Shown here: positions 14,807 through 22,698 of the stretch, piece by piece | Numbering within the stretch: the stretch's first letter is position 1 | Layout of the letters: each line of letters opens with the position of its first letter | NCBI GenBank assembly: GCA_041484545.1 | Contig: JBGPHU010000012.1 | Span: 1-28,169, forward strand | Length of the DNA stretch: 28,169 nucleotides | Direction: 5' to 3' | Source: WS-7 sp041484545 | GTDB taxonomy: Bacteria > Eisenbacteria > RBG-16-71-46 > SZUA-252 | Position numbers and translations under genes: made by a program | The notes under the pieces: generated by a model | Databases searched by the model: none | Told to the model about the DNA's origin: nothing | Seen by the model: only the letters and a program-made list of their open reading frames with translations

Positions 14807-16142
14807 AGTTGTTGAGCCGGTTGTAGATCGTCTTCAGGCTGATGCCGAGGACCTCGGCCGCCTTTCGCTTGTCCCCGCCGAAGTGTTCCAGGGTGGCCAG
14901 TATGAAGTGCCGCTCGATATCAGCGAGCGACATCCCCACCTGCATGGAATCGGGGGCAGACGATACCCCAGCAGGAGCCGGTGCGGTTGGACCGGCAGGA
15001 AGCGCGTCCATCTCCATGAGGTCGTCCGCGAGGATGAAGGACCGGCGGATCATGTTCTTCAGCTCCCGGACATTGCCTGGCCAGCTGTACGACGCCATCC
15101 GACGCCGCGCGGTCGGGCTGAACTTCTTCGCTGCCTCCTCTTCCCGGTTGATCTGTCCGAGAAAGTGCTCCGCGAGTAGATCGATATCGCCGTTCCGGTC
15201 TCGAAGAGGGGGAAGCACGATCGGGAAGACGTTCAGCCGGTACAGCAGATCCTCGCGGAACTTCCCTTCCTTCACGGCGGCTTCCGGCGACCGGTTGCTG
15301 GCGGCGATGACCCTAACGTCCACGGTGATCGGCTCATCTCCGCCGACCCGAAGCAAGGTTCCGGTCTCCAGGACGCGAAGCAGCTTCACCTGCAGCTCCA
15401 GCGGCATCTCGGTGATCTCGTCGAGGAAGAGCGTTCCCCGCGAGGCCCGCTCGAAGTACCCGCGATGCAGCTGCGTCGCTCCGGTGAAGCTGCCGCGCTC
15501 GTGACCGAAAAGCTCACTCTCGATCAGATTGGCAGGCACCGCCCCGCAGTTCACCGGCAGGAACGGCTGGCTGCGCCTGCGGCCCAGCTTATGAATGGTG
15601 GCCGCGACCTCCTCCTTGCCCGTGCCGCTCTCGCCCACGAGAAACACCGTTGCGTCGGTCGGCGCGACCTTCACAACCAGGTCGTACACCTTCTGCATCA
15701 CCGGTGAGTTCCCGATCAGGCGGCCGAAGCGCCCCAGCTCCCGCAGCTCGTCGCGAAGCGAGCCGATCTCCTGCTTGAGGGCGAGCGTTCTCAATACGTT
15801 GGCGAGAACAGTCTTGAGGCGCCGGATGTCCACCGGCTTCGTGAGGTAGTCCAGGACACCGTGGCGGAGGGCCGCCACCGCCGAGTCGACGGAGGCGAAC
15901 CCGGTGATGAGAATCACCTCCGGACGCTTGGCGGGCTCGAAATCGTGCTGGAGAAGCTCGAGGCCGTTTCCGTCTGGCAGCATCAGGTCCACCAGCACGA
16001 CGTCCGGTCGCGTCTGGGCGAGGCGCTCCCGCGCCTCGGCGAGCGTCGTGGCGGACATCGCCGAAAATCCCTCTTTCTCGACAAGCTCCGTCATTGCGGA
16101 GAGAGCTTTGGTTTCGTCATCCACGATCAGCGCTACCGGCAT
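14790..16142 (-). CDS. NtrC-family sigma-54-dependent response regulator
   Basis: A 450-residue transcription activator. Receiver domain: Asp9-Asp10, phospho-acceptor Asp52 in VVLVDLMLPDGNG, Thr80 and Lys102 in LTKPVD. AAA+ domain: Walker A GESGTGKE (170-177), the sigma-54 contact loop GSFTGA (217-222, the common Ser variant of GAFTGA), Walker B GTLFLDEI (236-243), arginine-finger region FREDLLYRLNVFPI and the WPGNVREL motif. A Fis-type helix-turn-helix closes the chain (KRKAAEVLGISLKTIYNRL). The ATG at 16142 starts directly with the receiver; the open frame extends upstream only into the kinase gene. It begins four bases after the kinase stop, so the pair is one operon. Targets would be promoters with a -24/-12 element; none was convincingly found here. 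Confidence 0.96.
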   Translation of the reverse strand: MPVALIVDDETKALSAMTELVEKEGFSAMSATTLAEARERLAQTRPDVVLVDLMLPDGNGLELLQHDFEPAKRPEVILITGFASVDSAVAALRHGVLDYLTKPVDIRRLKTVLANVLRTLALKQEIGSLRDELRELGRFGRLIGNSPVMQKVYDLVVKVAPTDATVFLVGESGTGKEEVAATIHKLGRRRSQPFLPVNCGAVPANLIESELFGHERGSFTGATQLHRGYFERASRGTLFLDEITEMPLELQVKLLRVLETGTLLRVGGDEPITVDVRVIAASNRSPEAAVKEGKFREDLLYRLNVFPIVLPPLRDRNGDIDLLAEHFLGQINREEEAAKKFSPTARRRMASYSWPGNVRELKNMIRRSFILADDLMEMDALPAGPTAPAPAGVSSAPDSMQVGMSLADIERHFILATLEHFGGDKRKAAEVLGISLKTIYNRLNNYSATV

Positions 16143-16146
16143 GTTT

Positions 16147-16965
16147 CTATCTGTCCTCCGCCGCCGCGAGCGGCAGCTGAATTTCCAGGGTCGCGGCGCC
16201 TCGCGCGCCAGATCGAACTCTAACGGTACCACCATGGCGTTCCAGGGTGCGGCGCGCGATGTGGAGTCCACGCTCGGCCCCGAGCGCCAGTCCCATCGGG
16301 ACCTCCCTCCGGGACCCGTCGAAGATATGCGGCGGAAATCCGGCCTCCGCTCCGGTGATCACGACGGTCGCCCGGCCGTCCGCGGAGGCAACCTGAATGT
16401 CCAGCTCGCCTCCCTCCGGAGTGCCCTCGACCGCCCTGATCAGAATTTGGACCAGCGCATGGCGGATCGAATCCCGGTTGCCTTCGACCAGGAGCGGCTC
16501 CTCCGCCGCCTTCAGGCGGCCTTCGACCCGAGCCCTGCGACGGTAGGGCTCGAGAAATACGTAGAGGTCCTGAGCAGTCTCGGACAGATCGAATCGCTCC
16601 ACCTTGTCCTCGGCGATGCGGGTCTGACGAAGCAGGTTCTCGAGCATCCCCTCCAGCCTCGAGAGCTCGGACCCGATCACCTCGACAAACCGCGCCTGAC
16701 GCGCCTTGTTTTCCTCGCCGGGTGCGTCAGTCAGCGAGTTCCTGAGTAGCTCCAGATACAGCACGACCGTGTGGAGCGGGGTGCGGATATCGTGCGACGT
16801 GGCAAGGGAGACTCGGGAGAGCGCCCGCAGATGGTTCGCGAGCCTCAGATCCGTCTCCAGGACGCGCAGACTGTCCTCGGTCAGAACGGGGTCCAGGGTT
16901 GGGTCCAGGACCAGGGGGTCTTCAGGGGTGCCGGGATTCATGACAATCAAGCTAAGGAGCTCCAT
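16147..16965 (-). CDS. Soluble histidine kinase with degenerate ATP-binding motifs
   Basis: A 272-residue kinase partner of the adjacent NtrC-type regulator. It has no transmembrane segment and no recognisable PAS or GAF domain. The dimerisation/phospho-acceptor helix is intact with His58 in LATSHDIRTPLHTVVLYL. The ATPase-like domain is not: the N box reads ALVQILIRAVE (Gln173 and Arg177 where Asn residues are expected), the G1 box reads ITGAEAGFPP without its Asp, and the G2 region is GLALGAERGLHIARR, although the closing LERHGGTVRV is typical. This suggests loss of ATP binding. It could act as a phosphatase or scaffold for the regulator, or accept phosphate from another kinase. The start is uncertain; an inner ATG at 16941 is possible. 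Confidence 0.87.
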   Translation of the reverse strand: MELLSLIVMNPGTPEDPLVLDPTLDPVLTEDSLRVLETDLRLANHLRALSRVSLATSHDIRTPLHTVVLYLELLRNSLTDAPGEENKARQARFVEVIGSELSRLEGMLENLLRQTRIAEDKVERFDLSETAQDLYVFLEPYRRRARVEGRLKAAEEPLLVEGNRDSIRHALVQILIRAVEGTPEGGELDIQVASADGRATVVITGAEAGFPPHIFDGSRREVPMGLALGAERGLHIARRTLERHGGTVRVRSGARGAATLEIQLPLAAAEDR

Positions 16966-17272
16966 GGGCGGACACTCGTCGCTATCGCTGCCTAAAGTGT
17001 GAACGATCCTCCGGGAGCATTACAACCCCCCTTCTTTGAAAATCGCACAAAAGGGGGCTCAGTCTTTCGCCCGCGCCTGGGCCTCGATATTGCTATTACC
17101 CTTGCTGGGATGCGCGGCGGTCCGTCGGATGCCGGCTCGAGTGCTCCGTGAAGTCGCGCGTGGGATTGAGGTTTCCCGGACGGGCGCCTCGGAGCGGTTC
17201 GGCTCCGATGTAAGGTGCTCGAGCACCGGTCCGCGCGGCCGCAGGCCCGAGCCACGGCCCCGCCGGCGGCGT
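16966..17272. other. 307-bp intergenic stretch with one hairpin
   Basis: The upstream region of the kinase/NtrC operon and the downstream region of the DUF5670 gene. CCCCCTT (17027-17033) and AAGGGGG (17051-17057) form a seven-pair stem with a 17-base loop; its orientation allows a terminator or leader structure. Nothing else was recognised, and no open frame is convincing. Confidence 0.4.
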
Positions 17273-17422
17273 CTAAACGGGCCGTCGCCCCTGAATGGCG
17301 CGCACCAATACGGAGACGATAGCCAGCAGAAGGAGGAGATGGATGAACCCACCCAGGGTGTAGTTCGTCACCATCCCGATAAGCCACATCAAGAAGAGCA
17401 GAACCGTGATCGTCCAGAGCAT
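17273..17422 (-). CDS. DUF5670 / lmo0937-type small membrane protein
   Basis: A 49-residue, almost entirely hydrophobic protein with two membrane helices (about 1-20 and 24-42) separated by NYTLGGFIH, and a basic tail IQGRRPV. The start MLWTITVLLFLMWLIGMVT and the YTLGGFIH centre match the widespread lmo0937/DUF5670 family of short membrane proteins often linked to general stress responses. The ATG has GAGGAGG about six bases upstream. It follows the truncated LigD frame by 11 bases on the same strand. The biochemical function is unknown. Confidence 0.85.
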   Translation of the reverse strand: MLWTITVLLFLMWLIGMVTNYTLGGFIHLLLLLAIVSVLVRAIQGRRPV

Positions 17423-17433
17423 TTGACGCCTCC

Positions 17434-18054
17434 TCAGTTTACTCGTGGTCGCCCCTCGACATGCGGAAGCATGAGCTTCGAGACGCGCTCGACATAGCGC
17501 GCGAGATCGAGCTTGCTCAATCCCTGCTCCGGGTAGAGCACCTTGCGCGGATGGCTCAGAGCGATGCCGGCGATGGCGATGGCCTTGACCCGCGGCGCTG
17601 GCTTTGAGGCGCGGGTCCCCGGCTCCCGTTCCTTGATGAGAAGCCAGTTCTTCTTGGCCTTCTCCTCCCCGCGCCCGCGAATCCGGATGAGCGCCCACCT
17701 CCCCTGGAGCTTCTTTCCGCGAAGCTCGAACTCGAGATTCCCGCGCCGCAAGCCCTCCCGAGCATCCCCGATCGGCGTCCACGTCCCACGGTCCCAGAGA
17801 AGCACGGACCCGCCGCCGTACTGGCCCTTGGGAATCGTGCCCTCGAAGGAGCCGTACTCGACCGGATGGTCCTCGACCTGGACGGCGAGACGCTTGTCGC
17901 CGGGGTCAAGGCTCGGACCCTTGGGAACCGCCCAGCTCTTCAGCACACCGTCCAGCTCGAGCCGAAAATCGTAGTGAAGGCGCGAGGCGGCGTGCTTCTG
18001 GGATACGGACTCCCTCTCGAGAAAACAGCCATGATCCCCCAGGGCGGTACCCAA
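17434..18054 (-). CDS. ligD: LigD 3'-phosphoesterase domain with truncated polymerase domain
   Basis: This matches the phosphoesterase module of bacterial non-homologous end-joining ligase LigD, which trims 3' ends at breaks. The catalytic set is intact: the His of QKHAAS, the His, Asp and Arg of LHYDFRLE, and the Glu, His and Tyr of VEDHPVEY; WAVPKGPSL, GQYGGGSV, WDRGTW and NWLLIKERE follow. After a linker (PAPRVKAI) the polymerase domain begins normally with LSHPRKVLYPEQGLSKLDLARY and MLPHVEGRP, then stops about 40 residues in. The ligase domain is absent. The 5' end is unclear: the TTG at 18054 is the only nearby in-frame start and has no ribosome site, while an ATG at 18032 is in another frame. 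It may be a functional short phosphoesterase or a decaying gene. Confidence 0.82.
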   Translation of the reverse strand: MGTALGDHGCFLERESVSQKHAASRLHYDFRLELDGVLKSWAVPKGPSLDPGDKRLAVQVEDHPVEYGSFEGTIPKGQYGGGSVLLWDRGTWTPIGDAREGLRRGNLEFELRGKKLQGRWALIRIRGRGEEKAKKNWLLIKEREPGTRASKPAPRVKAIAIAGIALSHPRKVLYPEQGLSKLDLARYVERVSKLMLPHVEGRPRVN

Positions 18055-18394
18055 GCAGAGGCCGAGCCAGCGGACAACGAGCCGGTATGTTGCCGGAACA
18101 GAGCGCGGGAAGATGTGGGTAGAAGCCCCTATGGGGAAGTTCGGGAATATCTTACAAGGAAGTGTTCCCTTTTCTTCACGGCTGGGGGCGAGCCGGAGCC
18201 TTCGCGGCGACGCCGGCCTCGGGGAGCGGCGGTCCACATGCTCGCAATTGGAGACGCGCCTCGGAATTGAGAGGCCCGGTCTCGGCGGAGAATTCCGTGG
18301 CATGGGACTTGTTATTCTCTCGGGAGAACGGAGGGGCAAGCCGAACGAAAACACCCGCATGCGGAGCCCCGCAGCCAAGAGAGGACAGAACCCC
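18055..18394. other. 340-bp stretch between the diverging LigD and CBS genes
   Basis: No convincing gene. A frame on the plus strand leads into the CBS gene from 18113 but shows no domain. GGGAA (18143-18147) pairs with TTCCC (18165-18169), followed by TTTTCTT, a weak terminator-like structure on the plus strand. The missing 5' part of LigD would be expected here on the minus strand, but no recognisable residue pattern is left. Confidence 0.35.
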
Positions 18395-18784
18395 ATGACC
18401 GCTGGCGAACTCATGACCCGAACATTCGAGACCGTTCACGCGGATGCCTGCCTCGAAGAGGTCGCGCGCAAGATGGAATCCTCCGGCGCCGGCCTGCTCC
18501 CCGTGTGCAAGGACGGGCTCCTGGTGGGAACGATCACCCACGATGAAGTGGCCGGGCGCGTGCCCTTCGCGAGACTCCGCACGGAGCCGACGCGCGTCGC
18601 CGACGTGATCGCGCCCGACATCCTGTTCTGTTTCGAGAGCACCGAGGTGACCGAAGCCGCGAAGCTCATGAAGGAACATCGCGTGCCGCTCCTTCCCGTC
18701 CTCAGCAAGAGCAAGAAGGTCGTCGGCGTGCTCGCCTTGAAGGACATTCCCGGCGAGCGAATCGTTCCACAGAATACCGCCTAG
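18395..18784 (+). CDS. Two-CBS-domain protein
   Basis: A 129-residue protein made of one CBS pair (Bateman module), probably a cytosolic sensor of an adenine nucleotide or similar ligand. The first CBS begins TAGELMTRTFETVHADACLEE and has LLPVCKDGLLVGTITHDEVAG; the second begins VADVIAPDILFCFESTEVTEA and has VPLLPVLSKSKKVVGVLALKD. The ATG at 18395 places CBS1 at the N-terminus and has GAGGA ten bases upstream; another in-frame ATG at 18359 is possible. It is a single gene, divergent from LigD. Stand-alone CBS pairs are often stress-related; a specific partner cannot be named. Confidence 0.9.
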   Translation: MTAGELMTRTFETVHADACLEEVARKMESSGAGLLPVCKDGLLVGTITHDEVAGRVPFARLRTEPTRVADVIAPDILFCFESTEVTEAAKLMKEHRVPLLPVLSKSKKVVGVLALKDIPGERIVPQNTA

Positions 18785-18847
18785 GCGGCGCGAACGCTCC
18801 TTTCGTAACTTCATGTCGGCCAGCAGTGCGCGCGGCAGGCACGTGGC

Positions 18848-18874
18848 TTGATAAGGGTCTCGGCGGCTTATATT
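18848..18874 (+). promoter_or_regulatory. Candidate sigma-70-type promoter for the barrel/kinase-like operon
   Basis: TTGATA at 18848-18853 and TATATT at 18869-18874 are separated by 15 bases, shorter than the usual 17, and lie 20 bases before the ATG at 18894. The local AT content is clearly higher than around it. The GGCAC just upstream gives only an imperfect sigma-54 match. Confidence 0.35.
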
Positions 18875-18893
18875 CCTCGAGGGAGGTACAGGG

Positions 18894-20225
18894 ATGCCTC
18901 ATGGCGTACTTCGCGCGGCGGGCAAAGCGGGATTCGCGCTCGCGCTCTTCATTTTCGTTTCCGCGGCGGTCTGCCGGCCCGGCGACGCTCGGGCGGAGCC
19001 ACGATTCGGAGATTCCACCTGGGTCGCGCCTTCCGTCGGGATCGAAGGCGATCCGGAGGACCCCGGGCCCCGCGTTGCTCCCAAGGACCACGAGCGAACC
19101 TGGGAGACCGTGATGCGCACGCCATTCCGCGTCGCGTTCTTCCCGTTACGACTCCTGGCCCGAGGTATCGAGGCAACCGGTCCGCTCGCCGAGCGTTTCT
19201 TCCCGCCCGGGAGCATGTTCGCCCACAGCGGGCCCAAGCCCGGACTCAAGTTCTCCCCAGAGCTGATCGGCGCCACCGTGGCGGCGCCCGTCTTCGCGGG
19301 CCCTGGATCGAAGGCGTCCCTCACGGCAACCTGGTCCACGAGCGACAGCCGAAAGCTGAAATTCCGGAGCTACGTCGGCGATGGCGTCTCGGACGTGGGT
19401 GCGGGGCTGGAAGCGCTTTATGAGCGCAAACCGAACCGGACCTTCTACGGGATCGGGAACTTCTCCCCCTCCGATGAGACGTACTTCCTCCGCCGCACCG
19501 AGCTTGCGAGCGTCTATGCATTCGTGGGCCGCAATCATCTTCGCCGCGTCAGGGCCACGCTGGGTATCTCGGATATGGACATTGGGCCCGGCTACAACGG
19601 GGCTCCGGGAAGCCTACGAACCGCCGACGTGTTCAATCCAACGACCGCGCCGTTCCTCGCACAGGGCACCAGACTTTGGTGGTACGGGGCAAGCGCGGAT
19701 TTCGCTGCGCTCGATGACTCGCTGGCGCCCTCGCGCGGATTCGATTTCCGCCCCGACGTCAAGCGCTACCAGAGCAACGACGGCACCGACGTTCGGTACG
19801 ACCAGTGGCGGCTGGAGGCCCGGGGCTACCTGCCTGTGTTCGCCAAGCGCCGCGTGCTCATGGGAAAGCTCGTGTACGAGGGCGTGGACCGCCGCGGCGC
19901 GTCGTCGCCCATACCGTATTACCGGCTCCCCGAATCCTCCGATAGGGACCGCTTCGCCGCCTATCCGTCCGGACGCTTCCGCGATCTCAGGCTCGCCGTC
20001 GGCCGGGCCGAGTACCGCTGGGAAATCGAGCGCCCAATCTCGGCGTTTCTCCTTGGCGAGCTGGGAGAGGTCGCTGCCACCGCAAGCCAGCTGTCTCTCC
20101 GTGCCGCCCATCCCTCGGTGGGTGGCGGCCTCCGCGCCAAGCTCGGCGAGGAGGTCGGCCGCTTCGAGATCGCCCACGGACACGAGGGCCTGACCTTCCG
20201 GATCGACCTGGGAGCGGACTTTTGA
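18894..20225 (+). CDS. Outer-membrane beta-barrel protein, Omp85/BamA-like C-terminal barrel
   Basis: A 443-residue exported protein. A signal peptide (about 1-34) ends near DARAEPRFG. Residues 65-110 (RTPFRVAFFPLRLLARGIEATGPLAERFF) look like a periplasmic amphipathic linker. From about 120 to the end, alternating beta strands with turns such as NRTFYGIGNFSPSDETYF, DWRLEARGYLPVFAKRRV-like segments and AHPSVGGGLRAKL form a barrel, and the last residue is Phe, as usual for outer-membrane barrels. The TFYGIGN and PSVGGGLR motifs are typical of D15/BamA-type barrels, without POTRA domains. GGGAGG lies seven bases upstream of the ATG. Its stop overlaps the TTG of the next gene, so the two products are made together. 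Confidence 0.82.
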   Translation: MPHGVLRAAGKAGFALALFIFVSAAVCRPGDARAEPRFGDSTWVAPSVGIEGDPEDPGPRVAPKDHERTWETVMRTPFRVAFFPLRLLARGIEATGPLAERFFPPGSMFAHSGPKPGLKFSPELIGATVAAPVFAGPGSKASLTATWSTSDSRKLKFRSYVGDGVSDVGAGLEALYERKPNRTFYGIGNFSPSDETYFLRRTELASVYAFVGRNHLRRVRATLGISDMDIGPGYNGAPGSLRTADVFNPTTAPFLAQGTRLWWYGASADFAALDDSLAPSRGFDFRPDVKRYQSNDGTDVRYDQWRLEARGYLPVFAKRRVLMGKLVYEGVDRRGASSPIPYYRLPESSDRDRFAAYPSGRFRDLRLAVGRAEYRWEIERPISAFLLGELGEVAATASQLSLRAAHPSVGGGLRAKLGEEVGRFEIAHGHEGLTFRIDLGADF

Positions 20226-21934
20226 GACCCGCCCGCGCAGGAGCGTGCTTCGCGACGGCCTGGGTCCTCCTCCTCGCGACCGCGACATCCGTACTGGCCG
20301 CCCCGGACCGCGACGAGGCCTCCGTGGACAACGCGACCTGGGTGGATCACGACGGGCGTCCGATCCCCAAGCCGAAGGAACGGAAGATAAGCCTCTACTC
20401 CTACATGTTCCGGCAGGCGATCGCGGAGCCGATCAGCCACGCGTTCGACATCCCCGACAAACTCTTCTGGCTGATGACGCCCATGGGCGCAACCCGGAAG
20501 GCTACGTCCGCGAACGTGAACGCGTTCGACGAGGTTCCAAATTCCACCTGGTTCACCAACCGGAACCTGGTCCGGGCGGTTCGGCCGGACGAGATCCGCA
20601 CGGGGCCTTTCGAGGGCGTGGTCCCGGAGAAACCGTGGACGGTCAAGGATGTGAAGAGGGGCGGATTCAACGCGGGCTTCCAGATCAAGGACGCCGAAGG
20701 ACGGAAGTGGCTGGTCAAGTTGGACCGGAAAGGCTATCCGCGGTGCGGCTCAGGAGCGGGCACGGCCGTGAGCCGGCTCGTGTGGGCCGCCGGGTACAAC
20801 ATCGCCCTCTACCAATCCGTCAGCTTCCGCCGCGAAGATCTCCGGTTCGAGACGAAGGTGGCCTCGACCAACCCCGGCGAGGCGGCCGAAGCCAAGCTGG
20901 CTTCGACGGGCCCGGCGGCGGCCGGCGATCCGCCAGTCACGGAGGCGGATATCGACGCGATTCTGGGCCGAGGGGCAACCTCCGGGGACGGCCGCTACTA
21001 CGGCAGCGCGAGCCTCTTCCTTCCCGGAAAGCCCGAAGGTCCCGTCGATCTCGGCGGCCGGCGCGAGGACGATCCGAACGACTGGTACCACCACAAGAAT
21101 CGGCGGGAGATCCGCGGGCTCTACGTCTTCTACTCCTGGCTCAACAATTGGGACGTAAAGGATCAGCAGACGCTCGACATGTACGGCAAGCCAGATGACC
21201 CCTCAGCCCACGTCACGCACTACCTGCTCGACGTGGATGGATCCCTGGGCGCGGGGGCCGAGGGAGCGAAGCCGCTTCCCTATGGATACGAGATGCGGAT
21301 CGATTTCCCCTGGACGATGAAGCGGCTGATGACGCTGGGGTTCATCGAGGAGCCGTGGAGGAAGTCGCGTCAGGAAACCGGGATTCCTTCCGTCGGGAAT
21401 TTCGAATCGAAGGAATTCCACCCGGACGGATGGCGCCCTCTGCAGGAGGTCGCGCCCTTCCGCAAGCTCACTCCGCGCGACGGGTACTGGGGGGCCAAGC
21501 TCGTGGCCTCCTTCTCCGACGCGCAGATCGCGGCCGCGCTCGACGCCGCCCATTACGAGGACCCGCGCGCGCCTGAGTATCTCCTGCCGGTCTTGATCGA
21601 GCGCCGGGTGAAGGTGGCGCGCTACTGGTTCGATCGCGTCGCGCCTCTGGACTTCTTTCACGTCGAGGACGGCGCCCTCATGTTCCGGGATCTGGCGCTG
21701 GATTTGGGTCTGACCGGCCCGCGCGAGTACGAGGTGGAGATCGATGCGTCCTCGTCCGGTGTGGGCGATCCCGATCACGTGCGTCTGTCGTCGACCACGA
21801 TGCCCCTGCCGCGGGGCCGGGGCTCCCGCCTCTCACTCACGCTCTCGATCGCGGGAAGCCATGCCGCCGCCGTGCGCGTGGAGATGAAACGGGAGGGATC
21901 AGGCTGGGTCGTCACCCGGGTGCGCCACGCGTGA
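20222..21934 (+). CDS. Exported 570-residue protein, possibly kinase-like fold
   Basis: A signal peptide (1-26, ending SVLAA) directs export. I do not recognise a named family. The TTG start overlaps the barrel stop (TTGA). Several segments recall HipA/PI3-kinase-type atypical kinases, in the right order: WLVKLDRKG (Lys166), GTAVSRLVWAAGYNIA, then RGLYVFYSWLNNWDVKDQQTLDMY split by a possible catalytic Asp311 (compare GDRHxxN), then HYLLDVDGSLG (Asp337, compare IDFGxxLG). The motifs are imperfect, so activity is an inference. Other marks are an N-terminal NVNAFDEVPNSTWFTNRN block and a C-terminal beta-rich tail (EYEVEIDASSSGV). It may act on the periplasmic or surface side together with the barrel. 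Confidence 0.7.
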   Translation: MRPARAGACFATAWVLLLATATSVLAAPDRDEASVDNATWVDHDGRPIPKPKERKISLYSYMFRQAIAEPISHAFDIPDKLFWLMTPMGATRKATSANVNAFDEVPNSTWFTNRNLVRAVRPDEIRTGPFEGVVPEKPWTVKDVKRGGFNAGFQIKDAEGRKWLVKLDRKGYPRCGSGAGTAVSRLVWAAGYNIALYQSVSFRREDLRFETKVASTNPGEAAEAKLASTGPAAAGDPPVTEADIDAILGRGATSGDGRYYGSASLFLPGKPEGPVDLGGRREDDPNDWYHHKNRREIRGLYVFYSWLNNWDVKDQQTLDMYGKPDDPSAHVTHYLLDVDGSLGAGAEGAKPLPYGYEMRIDFPWTMKRLMTLGFIEEPWRKSRQETGIPSVGNFESKEFHPDGWRPLQEVAPFRKLTPRDGYWGAKLVASFSDAQIAAALDAAHYEDPRAPEYLLPVLIERRVKVARYWFDRVAPLDFFHVEDGALMFRDLALDLGLTGPREYEVEIDASSSGVGDPDHVRLSSTTMPLPRGRGSRLSLTLSIAGSHAAAVRVEMKREGSGWVVTRVRHA

Positions 21935-21960
21935 CGGAAAGTCCGGCTGGCGCACAGCGA

Positions 21961-22575
21961 CTAGCGTTCGAGGCGCTTGGCGGCCTGGCTGTGTCGGCGT
22001 GCCGTTTCACGCGCCGAGGCCGGGGTCGGCTGCGGGTCGGGCATCTTGGTGACGAGCGTCCCCAGCACGAGGTCCGCGAGCGGGAGCAGCACGTTCAGGT
22101 TCCGGTTCATGTGGATATGATGGATGCGATGATGGCGTTTCAGGAACTGGAACCACCTCGAGCGCTCCACGAAGTCGAGCTGGGGCTTGTGCATGAAGTA
22201 GTGGATGCTCTCGTATCCTACGTAGTACGCGATTCCCGTGACGAAGAACACGATGAGGAAGATGAGGTAGGGCAGGTGCGCGCCGGACGCCGCGAGGGCC
22301 CAGCATAGGAGCGCCCATGGGACCAGATTGAAGGACACGAGGAGCGGTCCTCCCCACCACTGGAAGTGAAGCGCCTCCTCCTGCTCCTGCTCCACGACTT
22401 CGAACGTGTCCTCGTACTTGCAGAGCTGGTGATGGACCAGGGTATGGGCGGTGAAGCAATCCTTGGGAAGCCAGGGGCGGTGAAGCCAGTAGCGATGAAA
22501 CACCCACTCGAAGAAGCTGGACTGTATGATTGACAGCAGGCTGGCAGCGAATACGGCGATCGTGATCGTGAGCAA
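21961..22575 (-). CDS. Fatty acid hydroxylase / sterol desaturase family membrane protein
   Basis: A 204-residue di-iron membrane enzyme of the histidine-box superfamily. Histidine clusters: HRYWLH (27-32), HTLVHH (44-49), HYFMHK (125-130) and HHRIHHIHMNRN (148-159). Four hydrophobic spans are seen (about 3-25, 77-97, 101-122 and a re-entrant near the C-terminus). Members hydroxylate or desaturate lipids, carotenoids or fatty acyl chains at the inner membrane; the substrate here is not deducible. The start is TTG with GAGGGA five bases upstream. The C-terminal 25 residues are polar. It stands alone on this strand, 120 bp downstream of the aminotransferase, possibly co-transcribed with it. Confidence 0.85.
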   Translation of the reverse strand: MLTITIAVFAASLLSIIQSSFFEWVFHRYWLHRPWLPKDCFTAHTLVHHQLCKYEDTFEVVEQEQEEALHFQWWGGPLLVSFNLVPWALLCWALAASGAHLPYLIFLIVFFVTGIAYYVGYESIHYFMHKPQLDFVERSRWFQFLKRHHRIHHIHMNRNLNVLLPLADLVLGTLVTKMPDPQPTPASARETARRHSQAAKRLER

Positions 22576-22698
22576 GAGATCCCTCGAAGGTGGTTGGGGC
22601 TGTTCTACCTACACTATCGTCAACAATCTCCCGAAACTCAAATCAAATCGGCAGATTCATGCGATATGCCGGGATCAGGCCCCTCCGCCCTGTCGCTC

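Noticed and set aside
18032..18054. ATG at 18032 as the LigD start after a hidden frameshift
   Set aside because: It would need an added T in the TTTT run to join the frame; possible, but nothing else supports it, so the uncertain 5' end is only noted.
18113..18394. 94-codon N-terminal extension of the CBS protein
   Set aside because: Its composition is non-coding-like, and the inner ATG begins exactly at the first CBS domain.
18834..18852. Possible sigma-54 promoter GGCACGTGGCTTGA upstream of the barrel gene
   Set aside because: The -12 element reads GA instead of GC; a sigma-70-type pair overlaps it and fits about as well.
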